Assembly: GCA_016926315.1 (NCBI GenBank)
Contig: JAFGOU010000305.1
Coordinates: 1-7,832, forward strand
Length of the DNA: 7,832 nucleotides
Direction of reading: 5' to 3'
DNA from: Chitinispirillaceae bacterium
GTDB lineage: Bacteria; Fibrobacterota; Chitinivibrionia; Chitinivibrionales; Chitinispirillaceae
Shown here: positions 6,004 through 7,832 of the stretch, piece after piece
Numbering within the stretch: the stretch's first letter is position 1
Layout of the letters: the number at the start of each line of letters is the position of its first letter
The notes under the pieces: model-generated
Databases searched by the model: none
Told to the model about the DNA's origin: nothing
What the model saw: the letters and a program-made list of their open reading frames with translations, nothing else
Made by a program: the position numbers and the translations under genes

Positions 6004-6424
6004 AAGAATATGAGAACATGAACTCGGCCTCGCAGGCCAGTTCGTCCCCGACGTACGCCCGGCCATAGCCGGTGCCGAATTTTGCTTTGATCCTCGTCAG
6101 CACCGCTTCCAGGCGCAGGGTATCGCCCGGGATGACCTTTCTCCGGAATTTCACCTGCTTAAGGCCGGCGAAATAGACGGTTTTTCCCTTGTTTTCCGGC
6201 ACGGACAAGAAGGTAATGGCGCCGGTCTGCGCCAGGGCTTCGATGATGAGCACGCCGGGCATGACAAATTCGGCGGGAAAATGCCCCGGGAAAAAAAATT
6301 CATCTGTCCGCACGGTCTTTTCGCTCACGGCGGACTTTCCGGGACTCAGCTTGGTCACCCTGTCCAGCAGAAGAAAGGGTTCCCGGTGCGGGAGAATGTC
6401 CTTGATCTGTTCGCGGTCCAGCAT
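6002..6424 (-). CDS. fabZ: 3-hydroxyacyl-[ACP] dehydratase FabZ
   Basis: FabZ removes water from 3-hydroxyacyl-ACP to give trans-2-enoyl-ACP in the elongation cycle of cytosolic type II fatty acid synthesis. The 140 residues form a single hot-dog domain of normal length. The N-terminal LPHREPFLLLDRV (11-23) and the core FFPGHFPAEFVMPGV (44-58) followed by IIEALAQTGA are diagnostic. His48 and Glu62 occupy the catalytic positions with the family's 14-residue spacing. It stands alone, not fused to LpxC as in Bacteroidetes. The ATG lies 1 nt after the fabF stop, with GGGAGG inside the fabF end, so translation is very probably coupled to fabF. The downstream neighbour plsX is convergent. Confidence 0.96.
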   Translation of the reverse strand: MLDREQIKDILPHREPFLLLDRVTKLSPGKSAVSEKTVRTDEFFFPGHFPAEFVMPGVLIIEALAQTGAITFLSVPENKGKTVYFAGLKQVKFRRKVIPGDTLRLEAVLTRIKAKFGTGYGRAYVGDELACEAEFMFSYS

Positions 6425-6425
6425 A

Positions 6426-7664
6426 TTAGTCCTCCCACTTTTTGAAGATCAAGGTGGCATTGTGCCCGCCGAAGCCCAGGCTGTTCTTCAGGGCGTAGCG
6501 GATCGCCCGCTTTTTACTGTGATTCGGGGTGTAATCCAGATCGCATTCGGGGTCCGGGACCTTGTAGTTGATGGTCGGAGGAACGACGCCCTCTTCCAGG
6601 GCTTTGGCGGTGATCAGCGCTTCGATGCCGCCCACCGCGCCCAGCGAATGGCCGTGCATGGATTTGGTCGCGCCGATGCTGATTTGGTAGGCGTGTTCGC
6701 CGAACACGTCCCGGATGCCCTTGGTCTCCATGCGGTCGTTGTAATAGGTCGAGGTTCCGTGCGGATTGATGTAATCGATCCATTCCGGCTTCGCTTCCGC
6801 ATCCTTGAGCGCCTGCTTCATGCATTTGATGATGCCTTCGGCCTTTTCATCGGGCTGGGTGATGTGAAAAGCGTCGCAGTTGGTGCTGTAGCCGGTAATC
6901 TCGGCGTAGATCTTTGCCTTCCGCTGCTGCGCGTGTTCCAGTTCTTCGATAAGAAGGATACCGGCCCCCTCGGCCATGACGAAGCCCGAGCGCTCCAGAT
7001 CGAAGGGGATCGAGGCGCGGTCCTTGTCCAGGTTGGGCGAAATGGCCCGCATGCTCGAAAATCCCCCGACGCCCAGCGGATTGATGGGCGCTTCGGCGCC
7101 GCCGGCCAGGGCCAGCTCGATATAGCCGTCCCGAATGTAACGGAACGCCTCGCCGATGGAATTCGTAGCGGACGAGCAGGCGGTCACGATGGAAAGCGCC
7201 GGGCCTTTGGCCTGGAACTTGATGGCGACATTCCCGCCCACGAGGTTCACGATGGAATTGGGGATAAAGAAGGGACTGATCCGGTCCGGGCCTTTTTCAT
7301 AGATCCTGCGGGTTTCTTCATGGATCGTGATAATGCCCCCGATGCCGCTGCCGACGAATACGCCGAAGCGGTCGTGGTCGAACTCGGCTTCCCCGAGCCG
7401 GCTGTCTTCAAACGCTTCTTTGGCCGCGATCAGCGCCAGGATGGTCGTCCTGTCCAGGCGTTTTGCTTCTTTGCCCGGCAGGTGCTCCTCAATGTTTAGG
7501 TCCCGCACTTCTCCCGCCAGATAGGGTTTCATGCCGCTCATATCGAAAAGGGTGATCTCCCCGATGCCGTTTTTGCCGTTTTTCGCGTTTTCCCATGTGG
7601 ACGCGGTATCGTTTCCGATCGGATTTACCGTCCCCAGTCCCGTTATCACCACTCTGCGTTTCAT
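6426..7664 (-). CDS. fabF: 3-oxoacyl-[ACP] synthase II FabF
   Basis: FabF condenses malonyl-ACP with a growing acyl-ACP, releasing CO2, in type II fatty acid elongation. The protein is 412 residues, the family's normal length. It starts RRVVITGLGTVNPIGN and ends with the glycine-rich NSLGFGGHNATLIF. The catalytic set is present: Cys163 in VTACSSATNS, His302 in INPHGTST, Lys334 and His339 in GATKSMHGHSLGA. Two positions are less usual: NPHGTST where NAHGTST is common, and MHGH where MTGH is common; neither removes a catalytic residue. The ATG at 7664 was chosen because the family N-terminus begins there and AGGAGG precedes it. The frame stays open 40 codons further, but that stretch overlaps fabG and has no family similarity. 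It lies 8 nt after fabG and 1 nt before fabZ, as part of one operon. Confidence 0.97.
   Translation of the reverse strand: MKRRVVITGLGTVNPIGNDTASTWENAKNGKNGIGEITLFDMSGMKPYLAGEVRDLNIEEHLPGKEAKRLDRTTILALIAAKEAFEDSRLGEAEFDHDRFGVFVGSGIGGIITIHEETRRIYEKGPDRISPFFIPNSIVNLVGGNVAIKFQAKGPALSIVTACSSATNSIGEAFRYIRDGYIELALAGGAEAPINPLGVGGFSSMRAISPNLDKDRASIPFDLERSGFVMAEGAGILLIEELEHAQQRKAKIYAEITGYSTNCDAFHITQPDEKAEGIIKCMKQALKDAEAKPEWIDYINPHGTSTYYNDRMETKGIRDVFGEHAYQISIGATKSMHGHSLGAVGGIEALITAKALEEGVVPPTINYKVPDPECDLDYTPNHSKKRAIRYALKNSLGFGGHNATLIFKKWED
6431..6436 (-). promoter_or_regulatory. fabZ ribosome binding site inside the fabF 3' end
   Basis: GGGAGG lies in the last fabF codons (W-E-D), 6 nt before the fabZ ATG. 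The fabF TAA falls between the site and the start, which is the usual layout for reinitiation or coupled translation. Confidence 0.7.
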
Positions 7665-7668
7665 TGAA

Positions 7669-7674
7669 CCTCCT
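7669..7674 (-). promoter_or_regulatory. fabF ribosome binding site overlapping the fabG stop
   Basis: AGGAGG, 4 nt before the fabF ATG, overlaps the last two bases of the fabG TAG stop codon. It settles the fabF start against the longer open frame and suggests coupling between the two genes. Confidence 0.7.
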
Positions 7675-7832
7675 AATTCATGATCAGGCCGCCGTCGACG
7701 TGAAGGACCTGGCCCGTAATATAGTTTGATCTGTCGCTTGCCAGGAACAGGACCAGGGATGCGACCTCGTCCGCCTGCCCGCATCGTCCCATGGGGATCT
7801 GCTCCAGATATTTTTCTTTTTGCGCCTCAGTC
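7673..7832 (-). CDS. fabG: 3-oxoacyl-[ACP] reductase FabG, C-terminal 52 residues (runs off the right edge)
   Basis: FabG reduces 3-oxoacyl-ACP to 3-hydroxyacyl-ACP with NADPH in the cytosol, the step between FabF and FabZ. Only the end is in the window. It reads [19 protein letters not shown], then [18 protein letters not shown] and LIMN before TAG. The pattern GR-x-G-x-x-x-E-V-A, the S-x-Y-ITG-Q segment and the final HVDGG are the conserved C-terminus of the short-chain dehydrogenase FabG group. The nucleotide-binding site and the Ser-Tyr-Lys catalytic residues lie outside, so a specialised relative of FabG cannot be excluded from this fragment. The position directly before fabF and fabZ strongly supports FabG. 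Confidence 0.9.
   Translation of the reverse strand, partial: TEAQKEKYLEQIPMGRCGQADEVASLVLFLASDRSNYITGQVLHVDGGLIMN

Noticed and set aside
6189..7499. A 436-codon plus-strand open frame opposite fabF and fabZ
   Set aside because: It lies wholly antisense to two clear enzymes and has no recognisable motif. It is explained by the third-position GC bias of fabF.
7665..7784. A 40-codon N-terminal extension of fabF
   Set aside because: It overlaps fabG in another frame, is Arg/Gly/Pro-rich with no FabF similarity, and the family start with AGGAGG is at 7664.

Overview
The window holds two unrelated blocks. One is part of a bacterial fatty acid and phospholipid synthesis locus (right, 4924-7832). 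The other is a run of four co-directional genes for secreted proteins built from DUF11-type beta-sandwich repeats (left, 1-4661). Coding density is high, most ribosome binding sites are AGGAGG-like, and GC is moderately high with strong third-position GC bias in the fab genes. The type II FAS genes and Sec signal peptides show a bacterium, and the style suggests a Gram-negative environmental lineage. I cannot name a phylum from the sequence.

Layout, left block, all on the minus strand and transcribed right to left: a 579-aa secreted protein with a novel-looking N-terminal domain, an Ig-like middle and two DUF11 domains (2922-4661, apparent TTG start); a 160-aa secreted protein with one DUF11 domain (2425-2907); a 561-aa secreted protein made of a duplicated two-domain module with Ca-binding-type Asp loops (697-2382); and the first 194 residues of a fourth secreted protein that runs off the left edge (1-583). 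Spacers are 14 nt, 42 nt (A-rich leader with a strong Shine-Dalgarno) and 113 nt (compound hairpin), so an operon with graded translation is likely. The proteins are paralogous to each other in parts. The three with visible ends stop right at the last strand of a DUF11 domain with no cell-wall or secretion-system sorting tail. They are probably components of an extracellular or cell-surface structure, but their function is not known from sequence.

The AT-rich 262-bp spacer 4662-4923 separates this operon from the divergent plsX (4924-5967), the phosphate acyltransferase that makes acyl-phosphate from acyl-ACP. plsX converges, with a 34-bp gap, on the minus-strand cluster fabG (C-terminus only, 7673-7832), fabF (6426-7664) and fabZ (6002-6424). 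These encode the reductase, condensing enzyme and dehydratase of the elongation cycle, with stop and start signals interleaved so that translation is probably coupled. Their product, long-chain acyl-ACP, is the substrate of PlsX, which explains this half of the neighbourhood. Nothing links it functionally to the DUF11 operon beyond adjacency. No tRNA, rRNA, CRISPR or insertion sequence was seen.
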